From contig JAILXW010000001.1 of assembly GCA_045430305.1 (NCBI GenBank), positions 744,001-808,000 of the forward strand: DNA of 64,000 bases, in the 5' to 3' direction. Positions within the stretch are counted from its first letter, which is position 1, and each line of letters opens with the position of its first letter. The position numbers and the translations under genes were made by a program. Of this stretch, positions 41,459 to 49,760 are shown in pieces. The notes beneath the pieces were generated by a model. It ran no database searches. It was not told the origin of the DNA and was given only the letters and a program-made list of their open reading frames with translations. The stretch comes from Agarilytica sp045430305. GTDB lineage: Bacteria; Pseudomonadota; Gammaproteobacteria; Pseudomonadales; Cellvibrionaceae.

Positions 41459-41777
41459 GTAATTTACCGCTAAACCACACAAGTAATAAAACCGGTATTG
41501 CTACCATAAATATATGATCTAAGCGCCATACACCAACTACTGCCATGGCACACTGATGTAGTATCAATATTAATGGAGCCGCGTAATAGGCCCATTTTTT
41601 ATTTAGGAATAACCCAACACCAGTAACGCTCCATGAGGACAACAAGGTTATGACCGCAAAAAAATACCAGCTTGGAAACGACTGATACGCGTTTTTTGAC
41701 TCATAGGCCACCCACAAAATACCAATGGCAAATAGACCTGTGAATATCGAAAATATCTTTCTAGTCAGGTTTTTCAT
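41427..41777 (-). CDS. Four-helix membrane protein in a cassette, 116 residues
   Basis: ATG at 41777 is only seven bases from the attC core at 41784, with no clear ribosome binding site. Four hydrophobic helices fill most of the chain: FSIFTGLFAIGILWVAY, FPSWYFFAVITLLSSWSVTGVGL, YYAAPLILILHQCAMAVVGVW and FMVAIPVLLLVWF. The last 15 residues and the stop are encoded inside the attC at 41366. I recognise no family. Confidence 0.68.
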   Translation of the reverse strand: MKNLTRKIFSIFTGLFAIGILWVAYESKNAYQSFPSWYFFAVITLLSSWSVTGVGLFLNKKWAYYAAPLILILHQCAMAVVGVWRLDHIFMVAIPVLLLVWFSGKLHLTKQSTGLR

Positions 41778-41783
41778 GCTTAC

Positions 41784-41877
41784 ATTTAACGCCGCGGTAG
41801 ACGGCTGAAGTAAGCGTGGTAACGTGAGCGGAGCGAACCACGCTTACTGAAGTCCGATGCTGACCGCTTTGTTAGGG
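41784..41877 (-). repeat. attC site of the repeated ORF-less cassette, copy 2
   Basis: ATTTAAC to GTTAGGG. Apart from the flanking cores it is the same as the site at 40541. Confidence 0.9.
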
Positions 41878-42144
41878 CCATTTTACTGTTACTTAAATCT
41901 GCCATGAAACCCTGCTGTTTGTTTAATGAATTATGCGATTCACTTTGCATAAGACGCTGTTCTATTTTATTGCGATTGCTAGAATAATGGTACCCGCAGC
42001 TTCGCTGCGAAATGCCTACACGTTCCAAGTCGCGCTTTGCTTCACACTAGGAACATACTTCTAAATGCAAAGACACTACCCAAAACGATCTAATGGCTTT
42101 CGTGATGCCTAGTTAGAAGCAACCTTTGTCTTTTTTCAGTTTGG
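41878..42144 (-). repeat. ORF-less cassette body, copy 2 of 3
   Basis: Closely similar to 40635-40901 with scattered substitutions, including the GCAGCTTCGCTGC hairpin. An 80-codon frame here reads across the attC and is not kept in copy 1. Confidence 0.85.
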
Positions 42145-42273
42145 CCCTAACGCCCCGGTAACTGGCCGAAACGGAGTTGATTGTTTTGTGCCAGCGTAGC
42201 GAAAAAGCACAAAACGAGCAACGCAGTGGAGGTCCTAGCCAGCTTGCTGGCGTCGTTGACCGGCTTGTTATGT
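42145..42273 (-). repeat. attC site, 129-bp type
   Basis: CCCTAACGCCCCGGTAACTGG to CGGCTTGTTATGT, with the GCCAGCTTGCTGGC arm and the GCGTAGCGAAAAAGCACAAAACGAGC arm. Confidence 0.9.
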
Positions 42274-42555
42274 GCTATGTTCATTTTTACGGTATTCTTT
42301 TTTAAGAAATACTTCTACTGGAATAAATGCAAACGGTACAACGGCTGCCGCAAGAACCAAAAACCAAACAATCACCGACCAACCTTGCTTATGTGAAAGC
42401 AAAGTTGAAAGTATAAAGTACGACAAAAATAGAACTCCATGCCCCATGCCAATTAAGTAAACAAAATCTCGATCAACAAGGCCGACTGTTACACTCAAGA
42501 TTAGCAAATAGGAAGTACCTTCTGCCAAGCTCGCGACTCTAAATATTTTTAACAT
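42268..42555 (-). CDS. DUF3817 family membrane protein in a cassette
   Basis: About 95 residues from ATG 42555; a longer frame from 42654 would read through the attC at 42582 and is not credible. The DUF3817 pattern is clear: MLKIFRVASLAEGTSYLLILSV, then YLIGMGHGVLFLSYFILSTL and SVIVWFLVLAAAVVPFAFIPVEVFL. Three helices. The family is widespread, often near transporters, and of unknown function. Confidence 0.83.
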   Translation of the reverse strand: MLKIFRVASLAEGTSYLLILSVTVGLVDRDFVYLIGMGHGVLFLSYFILSTLLSHKQGWSVIVWFLVLAAAVVPFAFIPVEVFLKKEYRKNEHST

Positions 42556-42581
42556 AAAAGACACTCTAAATAATTTGCACC

Positions 42582-42692
42582 ACATAACGCCGCGGTAAAT
42601 TGCAGCTTTGTAGTTGATTGTGCTGTGGCAGCGTAGCGGCCGCCACATAAACAAGCGACGGAAAAGTTGTCAAGTTGACCGCCTTGTTATAA
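42582..42692 (-). repeat. attC site (111 bp)
   Basis: ACATAACGCCGCGGTAAATTGC to GTTGACCGCCTTGTTATAA, with an arm TGTGGCAGCGTAGCGGCCGCCACA. It follows the HAD phosphatase gene. Confidence 0.88.
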
Positions 42693-43319
42693 GCCAATAC
42701 ATGAAAAAGCCGATTTAGCTGACTGAAAATTATTAATACTCGGATCATGTGCAAATTTGCTACCGACCAAGACAAAGTTATAACCAAGGCTACTACATGC
42801 TTCTTTATCCCATACGCCATCTCCAAAGTAGGTGCATGGGTATTGGTTCTTGGCTGCTCTATTTGCTGCAAGTTTCATTATCTCGATTCTTGAATAATGA
42901 TCATTTGACGAAGCCAGAGGAATAGATGAAAAATTAATATTCGCTGATTCAAGCTTCAAGAGGGCACTTTCTTGCCAGCCACCGGTAGCTAAAGACACTG
43001 TCACATTTTTCATCGACTGGAGCAAACTTAAGAAAGCGGCCGCCCCCGGTATTTCTTTGACTGGTTGATCAGCTATTGATACTTCTAGGTTTTCTAGAAA
43101 ACGCTGCTTTACCCTATTTTTAATTTCTTCACCATTGGAATACTCACCAGCGAGCAGGGCCTCATTTAGTATTCCCGAATCCGTTACGTGTTGATATTTA
43201 GACCAATCAGAATTTATTGATAATCCTGTAATGTATTTTACTGCATCAACGAAACACCTTGAGTCAAGGTCATAGGACTCGACTAGCGTTCCGTCTATAT
43301 CAAACATTACATGATGCAA
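42687..43319 (-). CDS. HAD-superfamily phosphatase in a cassette
   Basis: A 210-residue protein starting at TTG 43319 with AAGGAGAG about eight bases upstream. HAD motif I is VMFDIDGTLVES (nucleophile Asp, acid/base Asp), motif II is SLATGG, a Lys is in the SRIEIMKLAANRAAK region, and motif III is TYFGDGVWDKEA. The cap is helical (residues 20-80), as in phosphoglycolate phosphatase-like C1 enzymes. The substrate is unknown. The stop lies in the attC core, typical of cassette genes. Confidence 0.86.
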   Translation of the reverse strand: MHHVMFDIDGTLVESYDLDSRCFVDAVKYITGLSINSDWSKYQHVTDSGILNEALLAGEYSNGEEIKNRVKQRFLENLEVSIADQPVKEIPGAAAFLSLLQSMKNVTVSLATGGWQESALLKLESANINFSSIPLASSNDHYSRIEIMKLAANRAAKNQYPCTYFGDGVWDKEACSSLGYNFVLVGSKFAHDPSINNFQSAKSAFSCIGL

Positions 43320-43337
43320 CTCTGAACTCTCCTTGGC

Positions 43338-43466
43338 TTATAACGCCCCGCTAAGGGGCCGAAGTTGTGTTGATTTGTTTGTGCTAGCGTAGCGTTAAAG
43401 CACAAACCAAGCGACGCAACGGAGGTCCCAGCCAGCTTGCTGGCATTTTTGAGCGGCTTGTTATGT
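43338..43466 (-). repeat. attC site, 129-bp type
   Basis: TTATAACGCCCCGCTAAGGGGCC to GAGCGGCTTGTTATGT. The outer arm differs from the other 129-bp sites (GCTAAGGGGCC instead of GGTAACAGGCC), and the inner arms are the same. Confidence 0.9.
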
Positions 43467-43467
43467 T

Positions 43468-43968
43468 TCATAGTTGTACCGGATTAATAATTAAACTAGC
43501 TGTTGCAACGCCTACACTAGCGGTATTAGCCAGCATAAACCAAAGGAACATTTTGCTTTTGAAAAGAAAGCTAAATTTAAATATCTTTTTGTAGACCAAG
43601 CCCTCAAGGGCGACATTTATTGCACAAGCTATAAGGAATGTTGCGCACCAAGTGATTGGGTTAAAAGTGCCCATATTAAGAAAATGGTAAAACAACAAAC
43701 CAGGAAACACTTCCCATGCAATGCCTGCCAAAGGGATAAGTAGCACTCCAAGAATTGCTGAAGCTGCATTAGCGGTAATAGTGGCAAGAATAGCTTTAGG
43801 AAGTGCCACCTTAAAAAGGTGGCGCACAAAAACGTACTCAACAAGCAGACCAACAGAAACAGCCCACCACGAAAACAATCGAGTTTCTAGATACAGTGCA
43901 GGCCATACAACATTTGCATGTGCCACTACCGGAAATAGCATCAATATCCATATTGTAATTTTATGCAC
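43468..43968 (-). CDS. Polytopic membrane protein in a cassette, 166 residues
   Basis: It starts at a GTG (43968) with AGAGGA six bases upstream. The N-terminus MHKITIWILMLFPVVAHANVVWP looks like a cleavable signal peptide. Four helices follow: LFSWWAVSVGLLVEYVFVRHL, AILATITANAASAILGVLLIPLAG, CATFLIACAINVALEGLVY and FLWFMLANTASVGVATASLII. The chain resembles small hypothetical membrane proteins of marine gammaproteobacteria. No function is known. Confidence 0.7.
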   Translation of the reverse strand: MHKITIWILMLFPVVAHANVVWPALYLETRLFSWWAVSVGLLVEYVFVRHLFKVALPKAILATITANAASAILGVLLIPLAGIAWEVFPGLLFYHFLNMGTFNPITWCATFLIACAINVALEGLVYKKIFKFSFLFKSKMFLWFMLANTASVGVATASLIINPVQL

Positions 43969-43983
43969 TAACTATCCTCTGAA

Positions 43984-44089
43984 ACATAACGCCTTGGTAA
44001 CTGGCGCATTTGAGTTGATTTAGTTTTGTGCTATTCAAGCACAAAACTGAAGCCACGTAAAAGGCGTCCATTTGACCAACTTGTTATGA
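43984..44089 (-). repeat. attC site, 107-bp type
   Basis: ACATAACGCCTTGG to CCAACTTGTTATGA, with arm GTTTTGTGCTATTCAAGCACAAAAC. It is almost the same as the site at 39983. Confidence 0.9.
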
Positions 44090-44458
44090 GGTGACATTTT
44101 CTTTAAATACTCTAGTTTTCTTAGTTTCATATGCTTCGGGGTTACGTATAAAATCACCTAATAGATACAGTGGTATACCCAAAGCCATACCACCAAACAT
44201 AAAATAAACCCCGACTTCTTTGAAGCCCCAAACCAAACTTGATGTGACGACGGCAAACGCTGTAAGTAAACACACATCAGAAGCGTAATCCGTTACCTTC
44301 GTAGAAAGGTTAAAGTCGTAATCTATTACTAGCTTTGAATCACATCTCGGACATTTTACGAAAACATCCCCAGCCGCAAATTGGTAATGGTTGTACCACA
44401 TGCCTATAAACTCAGCTTTACATTCGCAGCAAGAATATTTTGTTTCCGTGCTTTTCAA
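44084..44458 (-). CDS. Zinc-ribbon membrane protein in a cassette, 124 residues
   Basis: It starts at a TTG (44458) with GAGG ten bases upstream; the GAGG lies just inside the cassette boundary. A zinc ribbon fills residues 9-42 (YSCCECKAEFIG and VKCPRCDSKLVI, four ligands). Two hydrophobic helices (VCLLTAFAVVTSSLVWGF, VYFMFGGMALGIPLYLLGDF) and a basic tail follow. The ribbon faces the cytosol if the helices form a hairpin. I recognise no family. Confidence 0.68.
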   Translation of the reverse strand: MKSTETKYSCCECKAEFIGMWYNHYQFAAGDVFVKCPRCDSKLVIDYDFNLSTKVTDYASDVCLLTAFAVVTSSLVWGFKEVGVYFMFGGMALGIPLYLLGDFIRNPEAYETKKTRVFKENVTS

Positions 44459-44470
44459 TTTCGCTGCGCC

Positions 44471-44574
44471 TCATAACGCCGCGGTAGACGGCTTAAGTAA
44501 GCGTGGTAACGTGAGCGGAGCGAACCACGCTTACTGAAGTCCGATGCTGACCGCTTTGTTAGGGCCATGTGACT
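44471..44574 (-). repeat. attC site of the repeated ORF-less cassette, copy 3
   Basis: TCATAAC to GTTAGGG, matching the sites at 40541 and 41784 along the whole stem. Confidence 0.9.
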
Positions 44575-44831
44575 GTTACTTAAATCTGCCATGAAACCCT
44601 GCTGTTTGTTTAATGAATTATGCGATTCACTTTGCATAAGACGCTGTTCTATTTTATTGCAATGGCTAGAATAGTGGTACCCGCAGCTTCGCTGCGAAAT
44701 GCCTACACTTTCCAAGCCGCACTTTGCTTCACACTCGGAATACACTTCTAAATACAAAGACATTACCTAAATCGATCTATGTGCTTTCGTGATGCCTAGC
44801 TAGAAGTAACCTTTGTCTTTTTTCAATTTGG
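44575..44831 (-). repeat. ORF-less cassette body, copy 3 of 3
   Basis: The third copy, nearest to the array's proximal end. A 102-codon frame (44763 to 44455) spans body and attC here, but it is interrupted in copies 1 and 2, so I treat it as chance. The GCAGCTTCGCTGC hairpin is conserved. Confidence 0.85.
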
Positions 44832-44838
44832 CCCTAAC
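44832..44838 (-). other. Lone core site at the proximal end of the array (possible attI remnant)
   Basis: CCCTAAC, on the minus strand GTTAGGG, closes the last cassette. The following bases (AGTCTTATTAGATGG) do not form an attC. In an integron this is where attI meets the first cassette. Confidence 0.45.
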
Positions 44839-45491
44839 AGTCTTATTAGATGGAAACTTTCCAGGTTATAACCCGGACTTTTTCCACCTATCGTGATTAT
44901 CAATTTTAGCCGCTATCTTAACACCCAGCGGCACCAACGCGGTTGGCTTCTGGTTTAAACGTTTAGGTTCTCGAAAGGCGGAAAGACATTCAGCATACCC
45001 GGAAATTGTATTTACGCGCCACCCTGTTCACCTATCCAGCAGTAAAGGCTCTATGTACCCACAAGCAATTATAGAACGCTCGAGCGGGGGCTTCTTCTGA
45101 AATGCTCCGCTCGTATGCACTGCCTTTTTCAAGATCGCACCTGTATGTTGATCGAGGCCTGAAAAATAAAAGTGATTAAGTAATGCGCTATACCGCTGAG
45201 GCCTGGAGGTTTGACCCCAGCGCCCGGCAATACAAATAAGGTGGTACAGATGGTTAAGAAAGAAAATCCATTTGTTAGAGTATGTATTCGATATGGCAAT
45301 AAACTCATAAGATCCCTTTAAGCGCCCGCTCCCTGTACAGGTATACCCCGCTAGTATGACCGAAATAAACTCACATGCCAATTATTTCATAAACACGCGG
45401 TGTCTAACGCAATGAAAAAAATACATGGGGCTCGCGCCATGAACATATACGAAAACACGCAGTAAAATTCAACGTCTTCGAAGGCTATTCA
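44839..45491. other. Region to the right of the array, no integrase found
   Basis: About 650 bp. Cassettes reading leftward predict attI and a plus-strand intI here, but no frame shows tyrosine recombinase motifs. The longest frame is a minus-strand ORF of 117 codons (45028-45381) with an odd composition and no recognised family, which I do not accept as a gene. The region may be what is left after loss of the integrase. Confidence 0.5.
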
Positions 45492-46181
45492 TTAGGGTAA
45501 ATATATCCTAAACACCCCGCCACCCAGCGTACCGCCATTTTCTAATTCAATATAACCGTGACGATTGTTCTGTTTATGCATAAGCGCGATCTGTTCTGCG
45601 AAATACAAACCCAAGTGCGTGTTCCCTCTACTTACTTGCGCATCATTAACAAGGTCAGAAGGTTTTTCTAACATATGATCAGGGTAGCCCGGGCCGTCAT
45701 CTTCTATCGTTATACAAAGGAATTCGCCTTTTATTTCAGCTTGTAAAGAGATAACTGACTTTGTGTAGCGAATGCAGTTCACGAACACATTGTGAACCAC
45801 GCTGCCAATTAAATCGTCATCGTAATACCAATGTAAATCTTCCGAGCACGCCATTGACAGTTCTACACCACCAGTTTCAAGTAGCATATGATTTCTTGCC
45901 ACTTGATCCTCCAGCACATCTATCACGTAATGCTCGTCGATTTGCGTCGGCAAAAAATCATTTTGCATACGATAAATGGTGAGCAGTTGAATCAGTTCAC
46001 TATTTATACGTGACGCTTCGTAATGTAGGGTGTTGAATCGTTTTTCCTGATCTTCATTTTGAGGTGGCGTGTCTTGAATGACGCCTTCCAACGAGGCAAG
46101 CAACATTCCGATAGAGTTTTTCATATCGTGAACACTAGATGCGATCACTAGTGAAAAATCAATATTTTGTTCGTCTGACAT
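45492..46181 (-). CDS. Soluble sensor histidine kinase
   Basis: A 229-residue protein with no membrane segment and no separate sensor domain. The phosphoacceptor is in SSVHDMKNSIGMLLASLEGV. The N box is VVHNVFVNCIRYTKS and the G1 box is ITIEDDGPGYPD, with a G2-like THLGLYFAEQIA. It should phosphorylate the receiver of the response regulator gene that ends 12 bp upstream. Signals must come through partners, perhaps through that protein's TPR domain. Confidence 0.9.
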   Translation of the reverse strand: MSDEQNIDFSLVIASSVHDMKNSIGMLLASLEGVIQDTPPQNEDQEKRFNTLHYEASRINSELIQLLTIYRMQNDFLPTQIDEHYVIDVLEDQVARNHMLLETGGVELSMACSEDLHWYYDDDLIGSVVHNVFVNCIRYTKSVISLQAEIKGEFLCITIEDDGPGYPDHMLEKPSDLVNDAQVSRGNTHLGLYFAEQIALMHKQNNRHGYIELENGGTLGGGVFRIYLP

Positions 46182-46192
46182 ATGCGCCTCCG

Positions 46193-47812
46193 TTAACGCA
46201 GAAATACATCTGCTCGTCGTTTTAAGCGTGCAAAACGTTCGTATTGTGAATGATCTTTATCGACGAGTGACTCAACCAACACCAAGCTCTCATGGCACTG
46301 CCTACGAAGCGCGTCGTCTTCTGGGTTCTCTTTCATTTTTCCTATGAGCGATTGCACAATATTCAGCTGAATACCCAAATGTTTCGGAAATAATTTACGT
46401 GCCTTTTCAAAACATTCCAGAGCGCGGTCGTATTCGCCCAGACTATACAGATCGATACCTTCGCGGTTAACTGAAGCCACCAATGCTCGGTTGCTATCGC
46501 TGGCGGGTTCTGTAAGAAACGGATCGAGTCGCTGCAGCGCTTTTTGGTCATCCGCGTATTTTTTCTTCAGATGATCGAGAAACGCTTCCGCCTCTTCAGT
46601 TTGCCCAAGTGATAGTAAAAGCGTTACCCGATCAACATCAACATCTATTCCCGTTTCTTCGTGTTCAACAGATTCTTGTGCCTTTCTTAAATGCTCACGC
46701 GCTAGGCCTACCTTGCCTTCGCAGGCGTGAATGCGGCCTCGTAATAAATCCATTTGTACCCACTCGGCTTCGTCGAGCACAAATTCGTCTTTCGCAGCAT
46801 CAAGCGCCTCTATTGCTTCTGCGATCGCGCCCGGTGGAATATCTAGGTTTTTTTCCAGTGCAGAGGTAACGGTCCGCGCTAATTCAAAGCTATCTAAAGG
46901 CGTGCCATGGCACGAAAACTTACCCAGCTTTATGGCTTTGCGTAATGCTTCAACAGCGGTTGTGGGGTCTTCATTTTCGTTCGCAATTTTGGCTAGCCGC
47001 TTCTGGCGTAAAATCGACATCGGCGATACATCGACAGCCCGCTCTACAGTATCTTGCGCAGTGTCTTTTTCGCCCTTCTTTTCCCAGTTGTCGGCCAGTA
47101 CATCGTAGGCGGGTAAATAGAGGGGGTTTTCCTCAACGATTTTGTCGAGCCAATCCCCTGCCACGCGCAATTCACCTTGGAGGTGTTTGACCTTTGCCAA
47201 ACCCAAGCGCGCCCAATCCACTGCGCGAGTTTCTAAAGCACGCTTGTAGAGTTTTTCGGCCTTCGCTAATTCATCGTTCTCTAGAAATACTTTGCCTAGA
47301 AGCTTTTGTGCCGCGACTGAGTTACGGTCTTCTGCGAGGGAAAGTTCGACCAGCATATCGATGGCCGTCGGCGTATCGCCACGGTCAAGCGCGTTGAATA
47401 CCGGCTTCAAAACATACTTTTGCTTGAGCAACCGCGCCATACGCTGTTCTAACATCATGGCGGTTATGGGTTTCATCAGATAATCGTCTGGCTCACAGTC
47501 GTAGGCCGACATCACGATATTACGGCTAGATTCAGCTGAAACGATGATGAAGATGCTAGTAGGCGCCAAGAATTCACGGTAGCGCAGCTCTTCAAGCACA
47601 TGCTGCCCGTTTCGCCCTTCACCAAGATCGTAATCACACAAAATTACGTCATAGCTTTTAAGCTCACATTTTTCGATGACTTCTTCACCTGTAGAAGCGG
47701 TATCCACCTCTAGCACGCCGAGATTCATCAACATAGAGTTCACCGTACTGCGGAAACTGCTGAAATCATCAGCCACGAGCACGGCAATATCTTGGTAGCG
47801 AAGTTTACTCAC
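46193..47812 (-). CDS. Response regulator with C-terminal TPR repeats
   Basis: A 539-residue protein. Residues 1-125 are a receiver domain (VAVLVADDFSSFRSTVNSML, phosphoacceptor Asp in VILCDYDLGEG, switch Thr/Ser in IIVSAESS, Lys in YLMKPI). The rest is a series of TPR-like helical repeats, for example LLGKVFLENDELAKAEKLYKRALETR, YDVLADNWEKKGEKDTAQDTVERA and GIDLYSLGEYDRALECFEKARKLFP. There is no DNA-binding domain, so output should be by protein contact. It is the first gene of a two-gene unit with the kinase. Confidence 0.92.
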   Translation of the reverse strand: MSKLRYQDIAVLVADDFSSFRSTVNSMLMNLGVLEVDTASTGEEVIEKCELKSYDVILCDYDLGEGRNGQHVLEELRYREFLAPTSIFIIVSAESSRNIVMSAYDCEPDDYLMKPITAMMLEQRMARLLKQKYVLKPVFNALDRGDTPTAIDMLVELSLAEDRNSVAAQKLLGKVFLENDELAKAEKLYKRALETRAVDWARLGLAKVKHLQGELRVAGDWLDKIVEENPLYLPAYDVLADNWEKKGEKDTAQDTVERAVDVSPMSILRQKRLAKIANENEDPTTAVEALRKAIKLGKFSCHGTPLDSFELARTVTSALEKNLDIPPGAIAEAIEALDAAKDEFVLDEAEWVQMDLLRGRIHACEGKVGLAREHLRKAQESVEHEETGIDVDVDRVTLLLSLGQTEEAEAFLDHLKKKYADDQKALQRLDPFLTEPASDSNRALVASVNREGIDLYSLGEYDRALECFEKARKLFPKHLGIQLNIVQSLIGKMKENPEDDALRRQCHESLVLVESLVDKDHSQYERFARLKRRADVFLR

Positions 47813-48032
47813 GAAAATTCGAATTCTTATTTCATTTCAATACGTTCTAGTGTAGATGATAGATGACCATTCTTGGCCTTTCTTAGCCCTCAATATGGCT
47901 TGAAGATATTCATTCGCCAGCGGCTTGGGTATTATGTCGCCCCCTGCATGATGCTCTGATTAGGCTTAGCCGGCACCGCAGCCAACACTGGTCGTTTTTT
48001 GCACACCCCAACCCAATAATGAACTCGCGCAC

Positions 48033-48761
48033 ATGAAAGACACGATTTACTCAACGCCCATCGAGAACATCAGCGATTTCGTTTTCGACCAGAGCGTGGT
48101 CGATGTGTTTCCCGACATGATCAAGCGCTCCGTACCCGGCTACACCACCATTATTCATATGATCGGCCAAATTGCCGAACGCTATAGCCAGAGCAACAGC
48201 CATTGCTATGACTTGGGCTGTTCTTTAGGCGCCGCCACCTTAGCCATGCGCCATCGTATTCACGCCGATGCCTGTAAGATCATCTCGGTCGATAATAGTG
48301 AAGACATGATCAACCGCTGCCGCCAGGTCATCAACGCTGACTCAAACGAGGTAGATGTAACGCTGGTACAAGCCGACATCACAGATATTGAAATAGCGAA
48401 CGCTTCTGTTGTGGTGCTCAATTTCACTCTACAATTTGTACCACTTGAAAAGCGCCACGCCTTACTACAAAAAATATATGAAGGCATGCGCCCCGGCGGC
48501 GTGTTGTTAATCTCTGAAAAAATTGCCTTTGAAGATGAACATCATCATGCGCTAATGACAGATTTACACCACTATTTCAAATCGACCAACGGCTATAGCG
48601 ATTTAGAAATTGCACAAAAACGCAACTCTATCGAGAACGTACTCATTCCAGAAACATTTGCCACACACCAGCAACGCTTAAATGACATTGGCTTTTCAGG
48701 CGTCGATTTGTGGTTCCAATGCTTTAATTTTGCGTCTTTTATTGCCCAGAAAGCGCCTTAG
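48033..48761 (+). CDS. cmoA: Carboxy-S-adenosylmethionine synthase
   Basis: A 242-residue protein of normal length. The N-terminal pattern FDQSVVDVFPDMIKRSVPGYTTIIHMIG and motif I CYDLGCSLGAATLAMRH are diagnostic for CmoA, as is VVLNFTLQFVPLEKRHALL. It makes carboxy-SAM from SAM and prephenate, used by CmoB to modify uridine 34 in tRNAs. It is 24 bp upstream of cmoB on the same strand. Confidence 0.97.
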   Translation: MKDTIYSTPIENISDFVFDQSVVDVFPDMIKRSVPGYTTIIHMIGQIAERYSQSNSHCYDLGCSLGAATLAMRHRIHADACKIISVDNSEDMINRCRQVINADSNEVDVTLVQADITDIEIANASVVVLNFTLQFVPLEKRHALLQKIYEGMRPGGVLLISEKIAFEDEHHHALMTDLHHYFKSTNGYSDLEIAQKRNSIENVLIPETFATHQQRLNDIGFSGVDLWFQCFNFASFIAQKAP

Positions 48762-48785
48762 CCTTCGACAAAATATGTATTAGAA

Positions 48786-49760
48786 ATGATCGATTTTTCC
48801 CATTTTATTAACGATATAAAAAACACGCCATTGCGCGCATGGGCAGAAATATTGCCAGAACAAATCGCGGCGGGTTTATCACACAAACGCTATGGCGACC
48901 TCAAGCAATGGCTTGAAGCCATGCAAAATATGCCCGCGCTTCAAGCAAGTAGCACTAACTTTAAAGATAAAGTTGAAATAGGCGAGAAATCCAATTGCAG
49001 CGAGCAACAATGGCAAGCACTCGAAGCCAATATGAAAGCACTGCACCCATGGCGAAAAGGCCCCTACGACCTTTTTGGCTTACATGTAGATACTGAATGG
49101 CGCAGTGATTGGAAGTGGGACCGCCTACTACCACATATTGCCCCACTGAAAAATCGCACCGTGCTCGACGTGGGCTGCGGCAACGGCTACCACTGCTGGC
49201 GTATGTGGGGGGAAGGCGCGCAACGCGTGATTGGTATCGACCCTTCACCACGTTTTGTTGTGCAGTTTTATGCACTTAAACAATTTGTCTCTGAAGTCGC
49301 CGTCGATGTGCTTCCTGTAGGCATTCAAGACTTACCCGAAAATACGCAAGCCTTCGACACAACGTTTTCCATGGGCGTACTGTATCATCGCCCTTCCCCC
49401 ATGGATCACCTCAAACAATTGCGCAACACCTTAAAAAGTGGCGGAGAACTAGTACTGGAAACACTGATCATCGAAGGGGCACTTGGTGAATGCTTAGTGC
49501 CCGAAGAACGTTATGCAAAAATGAATAACGTATGGTTTATTCCCAGCGCGCCTACCCTCGTTTCTTGGTTAAAAAAATGTGGCTTTGAAAATGTTCGTTG
49601 CGTAGATATAAATCAAACAAGCACAGACGAACAGCGCGTAACCGAGTGGATGAGCTATCAATCGCTCTCTGATTTTCTTGACCCCAGCGACCCCTCGCGA
49701 ACAGTAGAAGGTCACCCCGCACCAACTCGAGGTATTTTTGTTGCAACACGAAAAAATTAA
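48786..49760 (+). CDS. cmoB: tRNA U34 carboxymethyltransferase
   Basis: A 324-residue protein. Landmarks are RKGPYDLFGLHVDTEWRSDWKWDRLLPHI, motif I VLDVGCGNGYHCWRMWGEGA, MGVLYHRPSPMDHL and VWFIPSAPTLVSWLKKCGF. It transfers the carboxymethyl group from carboxy-SAM to 5-hydroxyuridine in the wobble position, giving cmo5U. It is coupled to cmoA and overlaps the following acetyltransferase gene. Confidence 0.97.
   Translation: MIDFSHFINDIKNTPLRAWAEILPEQIAAGLSHKRYGDLKQWLEAMQNMPALQASSTNFKDKVEIGEKSNCSEQQWQALEANMKALHPWRKGPYDLFGLHVDTEWRSDWKWDRLLPHIAPLKNRTVLDVGCGNGYHCWRMWGEGAQRVIGIDPSPRFVVQFYALKQFVSEVAVDVLPVGIQDLPENTQAFDTTFSMGVLYHRPSPMDHLKQLRNTLKSGGELVLETLIIEGALGECLVPEERYAKMNNVWFIPSAPTLVSWLKKCGFENVRCVDINQTSTDEQRVTEWMSYQSLSDFLDPSDPSRTVEGHPAPTRGIFVATRKN

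Noticed and set aside
42555..42654. N-terminal extension of the DUF3817 gene to 42654
   Set aside because: The extra 33 residues are a translation of the attC at 42582; the family starts at the ATG at 42555.
39490..44574. CRISPR-like repeat array
   Set aside because: Repeats are 75-130 bp, of several families, with gene-sized spacing and attC core ends; no cas genes occur.
44455..44763. 102-codon ORF across the ORF-less cassette and its attC, with a relative at 41786-42028
   Set aside because: The frame is interrupted by stops in the other copies and reads through an attC stem, so it is probably chance.
45028..45381. 117-codon minus-strand ORF to the right of the array
   Set aside because: Composition and residue order do not look like a protein, and no family or ribosome binding site is seen.
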